Source: PFJX01 sp040757575 (lineage in GTDB: Bacteria; Pseudomonadota; Gammaproteobacteria; Burkholderiales; Thiobacillaceae). From it: a stretch of DNA of 64,000 nt. Made by a program: the position numbers and the translations under genes. How positions within the stretch are numbered: the stretch's first letter is position 1; each line of letters opens with the position of its first letter. Positions 26,200-34,706 of the stretch are shown here, piece after piece. The DNA is taken from positions 1-64,000 of the forward strand of contig JBFLXA010000016.1 of the NCBI GenBank assembly GCA_040757575.1, given 5' to 3'. The notes under the pieces were generated by a model. The model worked only from the letters and a program-made list of their open reading frames with translations, was not told the origin of the DNA and did not search any database.

Positions 26200-26730
26200 A
26201 TGTTCAACCGCGTCCTCGACCGCCTGGAGGAGTGGCTGATCCTCTCCTTCATGGCGGCGGCCACCCTGACCACGTTCGTGTCCGTGGCCATGCGCTACCT
26301 GATGGGCACTGGCTTTACCTGGGCCACTGAACTGACCATCTATCTATTCATCTGGATGGCCAAGTTCGGCGCCGCCTACGGGGTGCGAACCGGCATCCAC
26401 GTGGGGGTGGATTACGTGGTTAACCGCCTGGAGGGGCGGGCCCGGACCGCCATGGTGGTCGTGGGCCTGGGACTGGGGATCCTGTTCACCGGCGTGGTGG
26501 CCATTCTGGGGGTGCGTTGGGTGCTGTTCGCCCATGGCACGGGCCAGGTCTCGCCGGACCTTGAGTGGCCCATGTGGATCATCTATCTGGCCATTCCCCT
26601 GGGGTCGGGCCTCATGTGCTACCGCTTTGTCCAGGCCCTGGCCCGCTTCCTGCGCACCGGCGAGACGGTGACGGCGGGGCCGGCCCATGAGTTGAGGGAA
26701 GGCGCCCTGGAGGGAGACCGCGCTCCATGA
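26200..26730 (+). CDS. dctQ: TRAP transporter small permease (DctQ family)
   Basis: 176 aa with four hydrophobic segments. It begins MFNRVLDRLEEWLILSFMAAAT and includes the family motif WATELTIYLFIWMAKFGAA and the MWIIYLAIPLGSGLMCYRF region. It forms the membrane complex with DctM. Its start is 10 nt after the dctP stop and its stop overlaps the dctM start (ATGA). Confidence 0.92.
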   Translation: MFNRVLDRLEEWLILSFMAAATLTTFVSVAMRYLMGTGFTWATELTIYLFIWMAKFGAAYGVRTGIHVGVDYVVNRLEGRARTAMVVVGLGLGILFTGVVAILGVRWVLFAHGTGQVSPDLEWPMWIIYLAIPLGSGLMCYRFVQALARFLRTGETVTAGPAHELREGALEGDRAP

Positions 26731-28064
26731 CTGCCTTCATCATCATGGCCATCCTGGCCCTCATGCTGGTCACCGGCACGCCCATCTCCATCGCCCTGGG
26801 GATGACGGTGTTGTCCTTCCTGGTGCTGTTCTCGTCCTTCGACATGGTGACGGTGAACATCATCTCCCAGCGTCTGTTCACCGGCCTGGAAAGCTTCGCC
26901 ATCATGGCCGTGCCCTTCTTCGTCCTGGCGGGGGCCTTCCTGACAGATGGAGGCGTGGCCAGGCGAATCATCCAGTTCGCCATTACCCTGGTGGGCTGGA
27001 TGCCCGGTGGGCTGGCCATGGCCTCCGTGCTTGCCTGTGCCTTTTTCGCCACCCTGTCCGGCTCCAGTCCGGCCACGGTGATGGCCATCGGTTCCATCAT
27101 GCTGCCGGCCATGGTGAGCCAGGGGTATCCCAAGGGCTTTTCCACGGCGGTCATCGCCAGCTCCGGTTCCCTGGGTATCCTGATCCCGCCCTCCATCGTC
27201 CTCATCATCTTCGCCGTGGCCACTTCGGAATCCGCCGGCAAGTTGTTCGTGGCGGGCATCGTGCCGGGCTTCCTGCTGGCTTTGTTGCTGATGGGTGTGA
27301 CCTTTCTATATGCGAAGAAGCACAACTTTCCCACCGTGCCCCGGGCCAGTTTCAAGGAGGTGGTGAAATCCTTCCTGGACGCCTTCTGGGGCCTGATGCT
27401 GGTGGTCATCGTCATGGGAGGCATTTACGGTGGCATCTTCACACCCACGGAGGCGGCGTCGGTGTCGGCGGTGTATGCCTTCGTCTGCGCCACCTTCATC
27501 TACAAGAGTCTGAAACTGAAGGATGTACCCAAGGTGTTGCTGCACGCGGCCAACACCTCGGCCATGCTGCTGTACATCATCACCAACGCCATCCTGTTCA
27601 ACTTCCTGCTTACGTCCGAACAGATACCCCAGGCCCTGGCCCAGTGGGTTACGGACCAGGACCTCCAGGCCTGGCAGTTTCTGCTCATCATCAATATCGT
27701 GCTGCTGCTGGCGGGACAGTTCATGGAGCCCAGCTCCATCATCCTCATTCTGGCGCCCCTGTTCCTGCCCATCGCCGTGCACCTGGGCATCGATCCCATC
27801 CACCTGGGCATCATCATGACCATCAACATGGAGATCGGCATGCTGACGCCGCCGGTCGGCCTGAACCTGTATGTGGCCAGCCATTTGTCCAAGCTGGGCC
27901 TGACGGCGGTGAGCAAGGCGGCCTTGCCCTTTGTGGGCGTCATGCTCGTTTACCTGATGCTCATCACCTTCGTGCCGGAGATTTCCCTCTGGCTAGTGGA
28001 CCTGCTCTACCCGGAGGGGCCTGGCTTGGCCACATCCGCTGGCGGAATAGAAGCCTACGACTGA
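26727..28064 (+). CDS. dctM: TRAP transporter large permease (DctM family)
   Basis: 445 aa, about 12-13 TM helices, the Na+-driven transport subunit. Landmarks include MAVPFFVLAGAFLTDGG, LSGSSPATVMAIGSIMLPAM, the GILIPPSIVLIIFAVAT re-entrant segment and MLTPPVGLNLYVASHLS. The length is near the family's usual 425-440 aa. It completes the dctPQM operon; no sensor kinase DctB/D is adjacent. Confidence 0.94.
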   Translation: MTAFIIMAILALMLVTGTPISIALGMTVLSFLVLFSSFDMVTVNIISQRLFTGLESFAIMAVPFFVLAGAFLTDGGVARRIIQFAITLVGWMPGGLAMASVLACAFFATLSGSSPATVMAIGSIMLPAMVSQGYPKGFSTAVIASSGSLGILIPPSIVLIIFAVATSESAGKLFVAGIVPGFLLALLLMGVTFLYAKKHNFPTVPRASFKEVVKSFLDAFWGLMLVVIVMGGIYGGIFTPTEAASVSAVYAFVCATFIYKSLKLKDVPKVLLHAANTSAMLLYIITNAILFNFLLTSEQIPQALAQWVTDQDLQAWQFLLIINIVLLLAGQFMEPSSIILILAPLFLPIAVHLGIDPIHLGIIMTINMEIGMLTPPVGLNLYVASHLSKLGLTAVSKAALPFVGVMLVYLMLITFVPEISLWLVDLLYPEGPGLATSAGGIEAYD

Positions 28065-28106
28065 AGATATCTATTGGGAGCGAAAGGTCTTGTGCTTGCG
28101 GGCTAA

Positions 28107-28149
28107 TGTGAAAGCCCTCACAGCAGGTGTAATGACCGGCATGTATAGT
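28107..28149 (+). promoter_or_regulatory. class II CRP/Vfr-type promoter for the repeat protein
   Basis: A perfect TGTGA-N6-TCACA palindrome (28107-28122, centre 28114.5) is followed by TATAGT (28144-28149). A start about 7 nt after the -10 would be near 28156, which puts the palindrome centre at -41.5, the standard class II activator position. There is no good -35 hexamer, as expected for such promoters. The next gene starts at 28244. Confidence 0.65.
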
Positions 28150-28243
28150 GAAACCGTAATGGGGGCTAGCTGGCCCCGGATCTGATTGCGGTGCATCCCT
28201 CTGGGAGAGGGGGCGATTGTTTTTCTTTTCAATGGAGCAAACC

Positions 28244-29659
28244 ATGCGAGCGAGCTATTTTTCCCTTTCTTCCCTGAGTGCAGCCCTGTTGTGCTGCGGC
28301 GTGATGAGCGCCCAGGCGGCGGTGGGCACTTATTATGACCCCACCAACCAGGCCGCCAATACCGGTAAGACCGTCGGTTATGAGCTTTACAACACCATCG
28401 GTTGCCCGGGCAAGGGCCTGCTGGACCCGGGATGCTCCGTGCAGCAACCCGTCGCGCCTGCCCCCAAGCCGGCGGCCAAGCTGCCCAGCTGCCCCCTGCC
28501 TGCCGGCGCCATTCCCGGCGACAAGATGCCTGCCGATGCCAAGGCCGGCCAGTGCTTCGCCAAGGTGGTGCGTCCGGCTACCTTCCGCACCGAGACCGAG
28601 CGCAAGCTGGTGAAGGAAGCGGGTGAAAAGATCGATACCCTGCCTGCCAAGTATGAGACCGTGAAGGAGCGGGTGCTGGTCAAGGAAGCCAGCGAGAAGA
28701 TCGAAATCCTGCCCCCCGTCTACAAGGCCGTGAAGGTCCGGGTGCAGAGCGAGGAAATCCAGGAAGTGGTGCCCGCCGTCTATGAGACGGTGATGGAAAA
28801 GGTCCTGGTCAAGGAAGCCAGCACCCGCCTGGAGGAAGTGCCCGCCGTGTACGAGGAGGTGGAGGAGAAGGTGCTGGTGAAGCCCGCCTCCAAGAAGGCC
28901 ATCGAAATCCCCGCCGTGTACGAGACCGTCACCGAGAAGAAACTGGTGCGGGAGGCCTTTACCACCTGGAAACCGGGTACCCATACCAACATCCAGAAGG
29001 TGGACGAGGCCACCGGCCAGATCATGTGTCTGGTGGAAGTGCCCGCCGTGTATGAGGACGTGTCCCGCCAGGTCATCAAGACCCCGGCTTCCGTGCGCTA
29101 TGAAGAGATCCCGGCCGAGTACCAGACCGTCAAGAAGACCGTGCTGAAGTCTCCGGCCACCACCCGCACCATCCAGATTCCGGCCGAATACGCCGAGCGG
29201 GAAGTGAAGAAGCTGGTGAAGCCTGCCTCCACGGTGACCAAGGTGGTGCCCGTGGATTACGAGCGGGAGATCATGACCGTGGTGCAGCCCGCCACCGAGA
29301 AGCGCATCCCCATCCCGGCCGAGTATGCCGAGCGGGAAGTGACCAAGCTGGTGGCCCCGGCCAAGGAAGTGCGCGTGCCCATCCCCGCCGAGTACACCGA
29401 TGTGCCCAAGGAAGTCATGGTCTGCCCGGTGCAGAGCTATTGGACCGAAGTGCTGTGCGACGTGAACGCCACCCCCGCCAAGGTGGCCGAGATCCAGAAC
29501 GCCCTGCGCCAGGCAGGCTTCTACAACGCCCCCTCCAACGGCAAGCTGGATGACGCCACCATGAAGGCCATTGCCGACTTCCAGAAGTCCAAGGGCCTGC
29601 CGGTGGATGGCTACGTCAACATGGCCACGGTGAAGGCACTGGGCGTGTCACCCCAGTAA
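28244..29659 (+). CDS. exported repeat protein with C-terminal peptidoglycan-binding domain
   Basis: 471 aa from the ATG at 28244, chosen for the GGAG at 28234; in-frame starts lie 12 and 27 nt upstream. A Sec signal (SLSSLSAALLCCGVMSAQAA) is followed by a Pro/Cys-containing linker. Then come about 11 imperfect repeats of ~23 residues of the form I/V-P-A-x-Y-E-x-V-x-x-x-V-L-V-K-x-A-S (residues ~105-400). Repeat five carries an insert of ~20 residues with a Cys. A PG_binding_1 domain ends the chain (VAEIQNALRQAGFYNAPSNG, ADFQKSKGLPVDGYV). It is probably a wall-associated structural or spacer protein. It is monocistronic, with a CRP-type promoter before it and a strong terminator after it. Confidence 0.85.
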   Translation: MRASYFSLSSLSAALLCCGVMSAQAAVGTYYDPTNQAANTGKTVGYELYNTIGCPGKGLLDPGCSVQQPVAPAPKPAAKLPSCPLPAGAIPGDKMPADAKAGQCFAKVVRPATFRTETERKLVKEAGEKIDTLPAKYETVKERVLVKEASEKIEILPPVYKAVKVRVQSEEIQEVVPAVYETVMEKVLVKEASTRLEEVPAVYEEVEEKVLVKPASKKAIEIPAVYETVTEKKLVREAFTTWKPGTHTNIQKVDEATGQIMCLVEVPAVYEDVSRQVIKTPASVRYEEIPAEYQTVKKTVLKSPATTRTIQIPAEYAEREVKKLVKPASTVTKVVPVDYEREIMTVVQPATEKRIPIPAEYAEREVTKLVAPAKEVRVPIPAEYTDVPKEVMVCPVQSYWTEVLCDVNATPAKVAEIQNALRQAGFYNAPSNGKLDDATMKAIADFQKSKGLPVDGYVNMATVKALGVSPQ

Positions 29660-29692
29660 GCAATAACCCGCCCTGTAATGGGGCCAATCAGG

Positions 29693-29723
29693 GCGGCACG
29701 GCTACTCCGTGCCGCTTTTTTTT
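29693..29723 (+). terminator. rho-independent terminator
   Basis: GCGGCACGG (29693-29701), loop CTACT, CCGTGCCGC (29707-29715), then eight T. It ends the repeat-protein transcript 34 nt after its stop. Confidence 0.93.
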
Positions 29724-29835
29724 CGTCTGGTACATGCGGGGGTTTGAAGCACCATTCGTAAATGAGAAAATTCTTATTTAGGTTTCCGATGGCTCAACCT
29801 GGCCGGCTTCCGGCGGGATCAGATTTTATAAAAAC

Positions 29836-32742
29836 ATGACACAGACCCCAGCAAGCTCCGCCCTCCATGAAGAGGTGCGCACCACCACCTGCTACATGTG
29901 CGCCTGCCGTTGCGGCATCAAGGTGCATCTGCAGAATGGCCAGGTGCGATTCATCGAGGGTAACCCGGACCATCCCCTGAACCAGGGCGTGCTCTGCGCC
30001 AAGGGTTCCTCCGGGATCATGAAACAGTATTCCCCAGGCCGGCTTACCCAACCCCTGCGTCGCAAGCAGGGGGCAGAGCGGGGCGCCGGCGAATTCGAAC
30101 CCATTTCCTGGGAGGAGGCCTTCGCCCTCATCGAGGAACGCCTGGCGAAGATCCGCGCCACGGACCCGAAAAAATTCGCCCTGTTCACCGGCCGGGACCA
30201 GATGCAGGCCCTGACCGGCCTGTTCGCGCGCCAGTTCGGTACCCCCAACTACGCGGCCCACGGCGGTTTCTGTTCCGTGAACATGGCGGCGGGCCTGATC
30301 TACACCATCGGCGGTTCTTTCTGGGAATTCGGCGGGCCGGACCTGGACCGGGCCAAGCTGTTCGTCATGATCGGCACGGCGGAAGACCACCATTCCAACC
30401 CCATGAAGATCGCCCTGTCGAAGTTCAAGCGCGACGGTGGCCGCTTCATCTCCATCAACCCGGTGCGCACCGGCTATTCCGCCATCGCCGACGAATGGGT
30501 GCCCATCAAGCCCGGCACCGACGGCGCCCTGCTCCTGGCCCTGATCCACGAGATCATCAAGCAGGGCCTCTATGACCGGGACTTCCTGGTGCAGTACACC
30601 AACGCCGCCGAACTGGTGAACCTGGACCCGGACAGCCCGGAAGAAGGCATGTTCGTGCGTTTCGAGGTGCCGCCGGAAGAGGGCTGCTTCGACCCCCAGA
30701 ACAAGCTCTGGTGGGACCGGGAGATGGATCGCCCCGTGGGCACCCACACCCCCGGCGTGGACCCCCGCCTGCTGGGGGAATTCAAGCTTTCCGACGGCAC
30801 GCCGGTGAAGCCCGCTTTCCAGTTGCTCACCGAGCGGGTGGAGCATTACACCCCGGAATGGGCCGCCGGCATCACCGGTATTCCCGTCGAGACCATTCGC
30901 CGTCTGGCCTATGAAATGGGGGTCACGGCCCGGGACCAGAAGATCGAGCTGCCCATCGCCTGGACCGACGTGTGGGACAACGAACACCAGAGCATCACCG
31001 GCAACCCGGTGGCCTTCCATGCCATGCGGGGCCTGGCGGCCCACTCCAACGGCTTCCATACCATCCGCGCCCTGGGCATCCTCATGTCCATCCTGGGCAC
31101 CATCGACCGGCCCGGCGGCTTCAGGCACAAGGCGCCGTTCCCCCGGCCCATTCCCCCCTGCCCGAAGACCCCGACAAAACCGGAAGACGTACAGCCCGAC
31201 ACCCCCCTGAACGGCATGCCCCTGGGCTGGCCGGCGGACCCGGACGACCTGTTCGTGGACGGAGTGGGGGAGCCGGTGCGCATCGACAAGGCCTTCTCCT
31301 GGGAATATCCCCTGTCGGTCCACGGTCTGATGCACAACGTCATCACCAATGCCTGGCGGGGCGACCCCTACAAGATCGACACCCTGCTCATCTTCATGGC
31401 CAACATGAGCTGGAACTCCACCATGAACGCGGTGGAGGTGCGCAAGATGCTGAACGACAAGGATGAACAGGGTGAGTACAAGATCCCCTACATCATCGTC
31501 GCCGACGCCTTCCAGTCGGAGATGACCGCCTTTGCCGACCTGGTGCTGCCGGATACCACCTATCTGGAGCGCCACGACGTGATGTCCATGCTGGACCGGC
31601 CCATCTCCGAGTTCGACGGCCCGGTGGACTCCGTGCGCATCCCCGTGCTGCCCCCCACCGGCGAGTGCAAGCCCTTCCAGGAAGTGCTCATCGAGCTGGG
31701 TTCCCGGCTGAAACTGCCGGCCTTCACCGACAGCCAGGGCAAGCGCAAGTACAGGGACTACCCGGACTTCATCACCCGCTTTGAGACCGCGCCGGGTTCC
31801 GGCATCGGCTTCCTGGCGGGCTGGCGGGGCCTGGGGGGTGAGAAATCCATGAAGGGGGAGCCCAACCCCAACCAGTGGCAGATGTATGAGCAGAACAACT
31901 GCGTCTTCCACTACCACATGCCCAAGTCCTACCAGTACATGCGCAACTGGAACCAGGGTTACCTGCAATGGGCCCAGGCCCACGGCATGACCCGCCACGC
32001 GGAGCCCATCAACTGCCACATCTATTCCGAGGTGTTGCAGAAATTCCGGCTGGCGGCCCAGGGCAAGGGCCAGGGACGGCAGCCCCCGGAGCGTCTGAAG
32101 CAGCGCATCGCCACCTATTTCGATCCGTTGCCCTTCTACTACGAGCCCCTGGAGGCCACCCTCTCGGACAAGCACAAGTACCCGCTGAATGCCGTGACCC
32201 AGCGGCCCATGGCCATGTATCACTCCTGGGACAGCCAGAACGCCTGGTTGCGGCAGATCCACGCCTACAACTACCTGTACGTGAACCCGAAGACGGCGGC
32301 GGCCCAGGGCATCTCTGATGACGACTGGATCTGGGTGGAATCCCAGTGGGGCCGGGTGAAGGCCCTGGCCCGCCTGTCCGAAGCCGTGGAGCCAGGCACC
32401 GTGTGGACCTGGAACGCCATCGGCAAGGCCGCCGGCGCCTGGAACCTGGACAAGAACGCCAACGAGTGCAAGCAGGGCTTCCTGCTCAACCATGTGATCT
32501 CCGAGGAACTGCCTCCCACCGAGGCGGGAGATCACCTGTCCAACTCCGACCCGGTCACCGGCCAGGCGGCCTGGTACGACGTACGGGTGCGGATCTACAA
32601 GGCCGCCGAGGACGAACAGGGGGAAACCTGGCCCCAGTTCCAGCCCGTGCCTTCTGCCCCGGGTACGCCCAAACGGCAGAAGTGGCTGAATTACTTTGCC
32701 GGCAAGTTTGTGGAAAAACGGGAAAAGGGAAACGGGAAATGA
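29836..32742 (+). CDS. soeA: sulfite dehydrogenase (quinone), molybdopterin subunit SoeA
   Basis: 968 aa, close to known SoeA. Catalytic subunit of a cytoplasmic membrane-bound complex that oxidises sulfite to sulfate and reduces quinone. It has no Tat signal, as expected for SoeA. The N-terminal 4Fe-4S ligands are C19-x2-C22-x3-C26 and C54; then the Mo-bisMGD domains (QFGTPNYAAHGGFC, RFISINPVRT, ADLVLPDTTYLERHD) and the C-terminal cofactor-binding domain (HSWDSQNAWLRQIH, LYVNPKTA). It is followed by soeB and soeC in the order seen in Allochromatium vinosum. Oddly, its last nine codons (EKREKGNGK) are part of a heptamer array that continues into the intergenic gap. A polysulfide- or tetrathionate-type reductase is the alternative, but subunit make-up favours Soe. 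Confidence 0.88.
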   Translation: MTQTPASSALHEEVRTTTCYMCACRCGIKVHLQNGQVRFIEGNPDHPLNQGVLCAKGSSGIMKQYSPGRLTQPLRRKQGAERGAGEFEPISWEEAFALIEERLAKIRATDPKKFALFTGRDQMQALTGLFARQFGTPNYAAHGGFCSVNMAAGLIYTIGGSFWEFGGPDLDRAKLFVMIGTAEDHHSNPMKIALSKFKRDGGRFISINPVRTGYSAIADEWVPIKPGTDGALLLALIHEIIKQGLYDRDFLVQYTNAAELVNLDPDSPEEGMFVRFEVPPEEGCFDPQNKLWWDREMDRPVGTHTPGVDPRLLGEFKLSDGTPVKPAFQLLTERVEHYTPEWAAGITGIPVETIRRLAYEMGVTARDQKIELPIAWTDVWDNEHQSITGNPVAFHAMRGLAAHSNGFHTIRALGILMSILGTIDRPGGFRHKAPFPRPIPPCPKTPTKPEDVQPDTPLNGMPLGWPADPDDLFVDGVGEPVRIDKAFSWEYPLSVHGLMHNVITNAWRGDPYKIDTLLIFMANMSWNSTMNAVEVRKMLNDKDEQGEYKIPYIIVADAFQSEMTAFADLVLPDTTYLERHDVMSMLDRPISEFDGPVDSVRIPVLPPTGECKPFQEVLIELGSRLKLPAFTDSQGKRKYRDYPDFITRFETAPGSGIGFLAGWRGLGGEKSMKGEPNPNQWQMYEQNNCVFHYHMPKSYQYMRNWNQGYLQWAQAHGMTRHAEPINCHIYSEVLQKFRLAAQGKGQGRQPPERLKQRIATYFDPLPFYYEPLEATLSDKHKYPLNAVTQRPMAMYHSWDSQNAWLRQIHAYNYLYVNPKTAAAQGISDDDWIWVESQWGRVKALARLSEAVEPGTVWTWNAIGKAAGAWNLDKNANECKQGFLLNHVISEELPPTEAGDHLSNSDPVTGQAAWYDVRVRIYKAAEDEQGETWPQFQPVPSAPGTPKRQKWLNYFAGKFVEKREKGNGK

Positions 32743-32823
32743 CCAGCGGGAAACGCAAAATCGTCACGGTGTATTGCATTGGAGGGCGGGTCACGTTTCC
32801 CGTGTCTCGTTTCCCGTTTCCCC
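32720..32823. repeat. inverted heptamer arrays (GGGAAAC) at the soeA-soeB junction
   Basis: The left half contains GGGAAACGGGAAA (32727-32739) with flanking variants (GGGAAAA, GGGAAAT, GGGAAAC); the right half contains the complement TTTCCCGTTTCCC (32810-32822). The spacer is ~50-70 nt. The left half forms the end of the soeA reading frame, and the right half ends ~16 nt before the soeB start. Confidence 0.85.
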
Positions 32824-32839
32824 ATGCGAGGCAATCGTC

Positions 32840-33565
32840 ATGACTCAATTGGCCCTGGTCATCGACCTCAACGTCTGCGTGGGCTGTCACGCCTGCGTCA
32901 CTTCCTGCAAGCAGTGGAACACCTCCGGCCAGGCCGGTCCCCTGTTCGACGACAACCCCTATGGCAAGGACCCCACGGGTACCTTCTTCAACCGGGTGCA
33001 GACCTATGAGGTGGGTGAATTCCCCTGCACGGAAACCCTCCACTTCCCCAAGTCCTGTCTGCATTGCGAAGACGCACCCTGCGTGCCGGTGTGTCCCACG
33101 GGCGCCAGTTACAAGCGCAAGGAGGACGGCATCGTTCTGGTGGACTACGACAAGTGCATCGGCTGCAAGTACTGCTCCTGGGCCTGTCCCTATGGCGCCC
33201 GGGAGTTCGACGAAAACCAGAAGGTGATGAAGAAGTGCACCCTCTGCGTCGATCGCATCTACGACGAGAACATCCCGGAAGACCGGCGCAAGCCTGCCTG
33301 CGTGATCTCCTGTCCCACCAGTGCCCGCCTGTTCGGCGACGTGCACGACCCGGACTCCGATGTGTCCATCGCCATCCGGGAGAACGGTGGCTACCAGCTC
33401 ATGCCCGAATGGGGTACTAAGCCGGCCAACCACTATCTGCCGAGGCGCAAGACCAAGCTGCGCATCCACGAGGACGAACTGGTGCGGGCGGACAACCCCC
33501 TGAAGAAGGAAGACATCCGCCACGAAGTTACCAAGGACGCCACCCTGGACGACTGGCTCATGTAA
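32840..33565 (+). CDS. soeB: sulfite dehydrogenase iron-sulfur subunit SoeB
   Basis: 241 aa from the ATG at 32840 (MTQLALVIDLNVCVGC), with GAGG upstream; the frame is open further up only through the repeat array. Four cysteine groups hold four 4Fe-4S clusters: CVGCHACVTSC, CLHCEDAPCVPVC, CIGCKYCSWAC, and C-x2-C (KKCTLCVDRIYD) with PACVISC. There is no signal peptide. It passes electrons from SoeA to the membrane subunit. The DmsB/PhsB-like family assignment is firm; Soe follows from soeA and soeC. Confidence 0.9.
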   Translation: MTQLALVIDLNVCVGCHACVTSCKQWNTSGQAGPLFDDNPYGKDPTGTFFNRVQTYEVGEFPCTETLHFPKSCLHCEDAPCVPVCPTGASYKRKEDGIVLVDYDKCIGCKYCSWACPYGAREFDENQKVMKKCTLCVDRIYDENIPEDRRKPACVISCPTSARLFGDVHDPDSDVSIAIRENGGYQLMPEWGTKPANHYLPRRKTKLRIHEDELVRADNPLKKEDIRHEVTKDATLDDWLM

Positions 33566-33573
33566 AGAAAGTC

Positions 33574-33641
33574 GCAAGTGGCAAGGGGCAAGTTGCCAGC
33601 AGGCCGTAGCCCCGCGTGCAACTCGCCACTTGCAACTTGCC
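33574..33641. repeat. inverted heptamer arrays (GGCAAGT type) at the soeB-soeC junction
   Basis: The left half carries GCAAGTGGC (33574-33582) and GGCAAGTTGC (33587-33596). The right half carries the complements GCCACTTGC (33625-33633) and GCAACTTGCC (33632-33641). Units are CAAGTGG, CAAGGGG, CAAGTTG and their complements. The spacer is ~20-28 nt. The array fills most of the 95 nt gap. Confidence 0.82.
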
Positions 33642-33660
33642 ACCTGTAACTGGAGTAGAC

Positions 33661-34632
33661 ATGCATCCCGCTTTTTCCGTCATTTTCCTGACCACCCTCA
33701 TCGGCGTGGGCCAGGGCCTGTTCCTGGCCCTGTTCTCCAGCCAGGCCTACACGGTGGTGAACGTGCTGCCGGCCCAGTCCGGTGGCTATTACGCCCTGGG
33801 CAGCGCCATTGCCCTGGCTTTCCTGGTGGCCGGCCTGGTGGCCTCCTTTTTCCACCTGGGGCACCCGGAACGGGCCTGGCGGGCGGCCACCCAGTGGCGC
33901 ACCTCCTGGCTGTCCCGGGAAGTCATCGCCCTGCCGGCGGTGATGGGCCTGGTGTTCGTATACGCCCTGGTGAACGGCCTGGGCCTGGATGCGGATCTCT
34001 ACGGCCTGGGCCTGGACGGTCAGGTGCCCCTGACCGTGGGGGTGCTGGGGGTGGTGGCCACCCTGGTGCTGTTCCTCTGCACCGGCATGATCTACGGCTG
34101 CATCAAGTTCCTGCAGGAATGGGCCACACCCCTGACCCCCTTCAACTATTTCCTGTTGGGCACCGCTTCCGGCTTCAGCTTCGCGGCGGCCTTTGCCGCC
34201 CAGGCCGCGCCGGAGCTGATGCCCTTCTACGCCGGCTGGGCCATGGCCCTCACCCTGGCGGGGCTGGTGTCCCGCAGCGCGGCCCTGATCCGCAACGGCC
34301 GCCTGAAGGCCAAATCCACGGTGCAGACCGCCATCGGTGTGCGCCATAACCAGGTGAAACAGCGTTCCATGGGCATGATGGGCGGTTCCTACAACACCCG
34401 GGAATACTTCCATGGCCGCACCCTGGCCTTCATGAAGTCCATCAAATGGCTGTTTCTGGTGCTGGTGTTTCCAGTGCCCGTGGCCCTGATGTGGCTGGGC
34501 ATGGCCAACGGGGATGCAGCCCTCCTGGCGGTGGCTTTCGGGGTCCAGTATGTGGGCTTGTTGTTTGAGCGCTGGTTCTTCTTTGCCCAGGCCAACCATC
34601 CCCAGAACATCTATTACCAGGTGGTGGGCTGA
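33661..34632 (+). CDS. soeC: sulfite dehydrogenase membrane anchor SoeC (DmsC family)
   Basis: 323 aa from the ATG at 33661 after GGAG. Eight hydrophobic segments; starts MHPAFSVIFLTTLIGVGQGLFLAL and includes FHLGHPERAWRA near residue 63 and the RTWFF-like ERWFFFAQANHPQN end. DmsC-type anchors dock the SoeAB dimer on the inner face of the membrane and exchange electrons with the quinone pool. Downstream is a 74 nt gap to an unrelated pilus ATPase gene. Confidence 0.88.
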   Translation: MHPAFSVIFLTTLIGVGQGLFLALFSSQAYTVVNVLPAQSGGYYALGSAIALAFLVAGLVASFFHLGHPERAWRAATQWRTSWLSREVIALPAVMGLVFVYALVNGLGLDADLYGLGLDGQVPLTVGVLGVVATLVLFLCTGMIYGCIKFLQEWATPLTPFNYFLLGTASGFSFAAAFAAQAAPELMPFYAGWAMALTLAGLVSRSAALIRNGRLKAKSTVQTAIGVRHNQVKQRSMGMMGGSYNTREYFHGRTLAFMKSIKWLFLVLVFPVPVALMWLGMANGDAALLAVAFGVQYVGLLFERWFFFAQANHPQNIYYQVVG

Positions 34633-34706
34633 TCTGGCCTGGCGCTTCAAGATCGGCCGGTTGCGGCCGATAATCTCCCTGTTACAGGATCAGACAGGGA
34701 GACCTC

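Noticed and set aside
28165..28195. TGGCC...TTGC upstream of the repeat protein as a sigma-54 promoter
   Set aside because: The distance between the two blocks is 11 nt instead of 7, while the CRP-type promoter nearby has correct geometry.
29794..32535. A 913-codon open frame opposite soeA
   Set aside because: It is an antisense shadow: soeA carries the cysteine and molybdopterin motifs in the forward frame.
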